Shown one piece after another: positions 6,522 through 13,165 of a stretch of 13,165 nucleotides of DNA. Each line of letters opens with the position of its first letter. Positions within the stretch are counted from its first letter, which is position 1. The position numbers and the translations under genes were made by a program. Source of the stretch: CAZBRS01 sp964494475 (lineage in GTDB: Bacteria > Myxococcota_A > UBA9042 > CAZBRS01); assembly GCA_964494475.1 (NCBI GenBank), contig CAZBRS010000094.1:1-13165 (forward strand), written 5' to 3'. A model generated the notes under the pieces. The model was not told the origin of the DNA and did not search any database. It worked only from the letters and a program-made list of their open reading frames with translations.

Positions 6522-8735
6522 TCAGGCCGGCCGCACCTGCTTGGCGGGCAGCTTCACCGTGCCCACACTCTGGAAGCGCACGGTCACGCGCCGGGTGGGG
6601 CCGTGGCCCTCTTCGCCGAGGACCACGCCGATGCCGAAGGCCGGGTGCTGAACGCGCTGCGCGTCGGCGGCGGGCTCCTGGGGGGTTGCGTCGCGCGCGG
6701 GCCGCAGCATCCAGCCGGGGGTGAGGCCTCCGGCCTGGGGCGTCGGCCGCGGGGGGGCTCCCGGGCTCACCGAGGGCCGACCCCGATCGAGCGACGTCTC
6801 GGGCAACTCGGCCAGGAAGCGCGAGGGCAGGCGCCCTTCGGGGCCGGCGTAGCGGCTGCGCGTCAGCGCGTACGAGACGTACAGGCGGTCCTTGGCGCGC
6901 GTGAAGGCCACGTAGAGCAGGCGGCGCTCCTCCTCGATCTCCTCGTCGTGGTTGCGCGCGTTGAAGTGCGGGAAGTAGCCCTCCTCGACCCCCACGACGA
7001 AGACCGCGGCGAACTCGAGGCCCTTGGCGTTGTGCACCGACATGAGCGACAGGCTGTCGCCGTCGCCGGCGGCGGTGAGATCGACCGCGGTCATGAGCCC
7101 CACGTGGTCGAGGAAGTCGCGGATGCCGGCCTGGGTCGCCTCGCGCTCGAAGCTGGTGGCCGACGCCACCAACTCGTCGAGGTTCTCGAGGCGCGCTTCG
7201 GCGTCGAGCGAGCCGCGGGCCTGCTCGTCTTCGAGCGCCGTGCGGTAGCCGCTCTTCGTGAGCACGGTCCGGAGCACCTCGGAGGCCGACGCGTCGGCCA
7301 ACTCGACCCGCAGGGCGTCGATGAGCCCCACGAACTCCTCGACGCCGCGCGCGCCCTTGCCCTTCACGAGGCCCGAGCGCACCGCGTCGCGGGCGGCCGC
7401 GTACAGGGGCATGCCGAGCATGCCGGCCCGCTCGACCAGACGATCGACCGACACGCCCCCCACGCCGCGGGGCGGGTTGTTCAGCACCCGCTGGAACGAC
7501 AGGTCGTCGCGCGGGTTCACGACCAGGCGCGCGTAGGCCAGGGCGTCCTTCACCTCGGCGCGTTCGTAGAACCGCACGCCGCCGAAGATGCGGTACGGGA
7601 TGCGCTCGCGCTGCAGGGTCTCTTCGAACACGCGCGACTGCGCGTTGGTGCGGTAGAGCACGGCCATCTCGCTGAGCGGCAGGGCGTCGCGCAGCTTCTT
7701 CAGCCGGGCCACGACGAAGCGCACCTCGTCGAGTTCGTTCACCGCGCGCACCAGCACCACCTTGTGGCCCTCGTCGCGCACGGGCCGCAGCGTCTTCTCG
7801 TGCCGGCGCTGGTTCTGGCGGATCATGGCCGACGCGGTCGCCAGGATGTGCCCCGTGGACCGGTAGTTCTGCTCGAGGCGCACCACGCGCGCGTCGGGGA
7901 AGTCGCGGGGGAACGACAGGATGTTGCCCACGTCGGCGCCCCGCCAGCGGTAGATCGACTGATCGTCGTCGCCCACCACCGTGATGAGGTTCTTCTCGGA
8001 CGCGAGCTCGCGCAGCCACAGGTACTGCGCCGTGTTCGTGTCCTGGAACTCGTCGACCAGCACGTACTTCAGGTGGAACTGGTAGTAGCTGCGGATCTCG
8101 GGGTGCCCCTTCAGCAGCTTGACGGGCAGGCAGATGAGATCGCCGAAGTCGACGCCGTTCGCGTCGCGCAGGCGCTTCTGGTAGCGTCGGTAGGCCTCGA
8201 CCTGCACGCCGCTGTCGTCGCTCGCGAAGCCCTCGGTGGACAGATCTTCGGGGTACTGGAAGCGGTTCTTGCACCCGTCGATGAAGGCGGCCACCTGCTT
8301 GGGCGGCACCTGCTTGGGGTCGACGTCGAGCTCGGTGAGCACGCGCTTCACGAGCGCCACCTGGTCTTCGTCGTCGCAGATGGTCAGGTCGCCGTCGAGG
8401 CCGAGCAGGTCGGCGTGGCGCCGCACCATGCGCAGGCCCTGTGAGTGGAACGTGCCGAAGTACGGCCAGTCGTTCTTCTCGAACGAGAAGCGCTCGCCCA
8501 GCATGCGCGCGACGCGCTCCTTGATCTCGCCCGCCGCCTTGTTCGTGAAGGTGACGGCCATGATCTCCCAGGGCCGGGCGCCCAGCACCTCGACGAGCCA
8601 GGCCACCTTGTGGGTGATCACGCGCGTCTTGCCGGTGCCGGCGCCCGCCAGGATGAGCAGGTGGCGGTCGCAGTGCCGAACGGCCTCGGCCTGCTCGGGG
8701 TTCAACTTTTCGAGGATGCGCTCGCGGTCGTCCAT
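6522..8735 (-). CDS. ATP-dependent 3'-5' DNA helicase of the PcrA/UvrD type
   Basis: This 737-residue superfamily 1A helicase matches the length of UvrD (about 720) and PcrA (about 724). It acts on DNA in repair and in resolving replication/transcription conflicts. Motifs in order: Q-like LNPEQAEAV (11-19), Walker A GAGTGKT (31-37), Ia TFTNKAAGEI (62-71), Walker B DEFQD (228-232), III GDDDQSIYRWRGAD (255-268), IV EQNYRS (288-293), V MSVHNAKGLEF and VI VAFTRAK. Motif V has Asn where Ser is common in UvrD. A Pro/Arg-rich linker leads to a C-terminal module with VQHPAFGIGVV and VTVRFQSVGTVKL. This is the PcrA/UvrD C-terminal Tudor-like domain known to contact RNA polymerase. The ATG at 8735 is preceded by GGAG at 8743-8740, a rather short spacing. 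It lies 38 bp downstream of the OmpA-domain gene on the same strand, so the two may be co-transcribed. PcrA versus UvrD cannot be settled by eye, so no symbol is given. Confidence 0.96.
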   Translation of the reverse strand: MDDRERILEKLNPEQAEAVRHCDRHLLILAGAGTGKTRVITHKVAWLVEVLGARPWEIMAVTFTNKAAGEIKERVARMLGERFSFEKNDWPYFGTFHSQGLRMVRRHADLLGLDGDLTICDDEDQVALVKRVLTELDVDPKQVPPKQVAAFIDGCKNRFQYPEDLSTEGFASDDSGVQVEAYRRYQKRLRDANGVDFGDLICLPVKLLKGHPEIRSYYQFHLKYVLVDEFQDTNTAQYLWLRELASEKNLITVVGDDDQSIYRWRGADVGNILSFPRDFPDARVVRLEQNYRSTGHILATASAMIRQNQRRHEKTLRPVRDEGHKVVLVRAVNELDEVRFVVARLKKLRDALPLSEMAVLYRTNAQSRVFEETLQRERIPYRIFGGVRFYERAEVKDALAYARLVVNPRDDLSFQRVLNNPPRGVGGVSVDRLVERAGMLGMPLYAAARDAVRSGLVKGKGARGVEEFVGLIDALRVELADASASEVLRTVLTKSGYRTALEDEQARGSLDAEARLENLDELVASATSFEREATQAGIRDFLDHVGLMTAVDLTAAGDGDSLSLMSVHNAKGLEFAAVFVVGVEEGYFPHFNARNHDEEIEEERRLLYVAFTRAKDRLYVSYALTRSRYAGPEGRLPSRFLAELPETSLDRGRPSVSPGAPPRPTPQAGGLTPGWMLRPARDATPQEPAADAQRVQHPAFGIGVVLGEEGHGPTRRVTVRFQSVGTVKLPAKQVRPA

Positions 8736-8773
8736 GGAGCTCCGGCTCGGGGGTTCTCCCCGCTACCGGCATT

Positions 8774-13165
<4,392 letters not shown>

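Noticed and set aside
4662..8444. Plus-strand open frame of about 1260 codons overlapping the EEP gene and antisense to the helicase
   Set aside because: It shows no recognisable motif and changes composition where the underlying real genes change, as a shadow would.
8746..8763. Short GGGG-AGAA-CCCC hairpin between the OmpA gene and the helicase
   Set aside because: Four-base stem without a U-tract in GC-rich DNA; the 38-bp same-strand gap fits co-transcription better than termination.
4330..8772. Minus-strand open frame of about 1480 codons spanning the EEP and helicase regions
   Set aside because: It is out of frame with the helicase and antisense to the EEP gene; composition is Arg/Ala/Gly/Pro-rich without domains. 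It is a GC-driven shadow.

Overview
The window is strongly GC-rich. It encodes proteins typical of a predatory or complex-envelope 'deltaproteobacterial' lineage, most likely Myxococcota/Bradymonadales or a relative. The clues are Cys-rich lipoproteins with DVDCGG repeats, long arrays of Asn/Cys/Asp MopE-type metal-binding motifs, thrombospondin type 3 (TSP3) repeats, a MYXO-CTERM-like tail, and a beta-barrel/TSP3/OmpA protein. This assignment is inferred from protein architecture; there is no rRNA or other taxonomic marker.

Layout. (1) 1-1217, minus strand: the N-terminal part of a Cys-rich lipoprotein that runs off the left edge, with a sigma70-like promoter just upstream. (2) 1355-6453, plus strand: an apparent three-gene operon. 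It holds a GH4 6-phospho-glycosidase, a membrane-bound hybrid histidine kinase/receiver protein, and a lipoprotein that joins an endonuclease/exonuclease/phosphatase (EEP) fold to two probable jelly-roll domains. The last two genes share a TGATG stop/start overlap. (3) 6522-8735, minus strand: a canonical PcrA/UvrD-type helicase, convergent with the operon. (4) 8774-13165, minus strand: a giant acidic surface protein that is incomplete at its N terminus because it enters from the right edge. It carries at least 11 MopE-like units mostly spaced 171 bp apart, a TSP3 block, a C-terminal-sorting-like membrane tail, then without a stop codon a signal-peptide-like segment, a probable outer-membrane beta-barrel, unusual TSP3 repeats and an OmpA peptidoglycan-binding domain.

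How the genes may work together. The two outer minus-strand proteins are envelope or surface proteins with related metal-binding motifs. The plus-strand operon pairs a sensor kinase with a secreted hydrolase-like lipoprotein and a cytoplasmic glycosidase; a link between sensing and nutrient or polymer use is plausible but not shown. The helicase is housekeeping DNA repair and may simply be co-transcribed 38 bp downstream of the OmpA gene.

The most unusual features are the continuous frame joining two proteins that each look complete (around 10440-10530) and the nucleotide-perfect 171-bp tandem copies near the right edge. No tRNA, rRNA, CRISPR array, insertion sequence or phage gene was seen, and no stretch longer than 300 bases lacks a gene.
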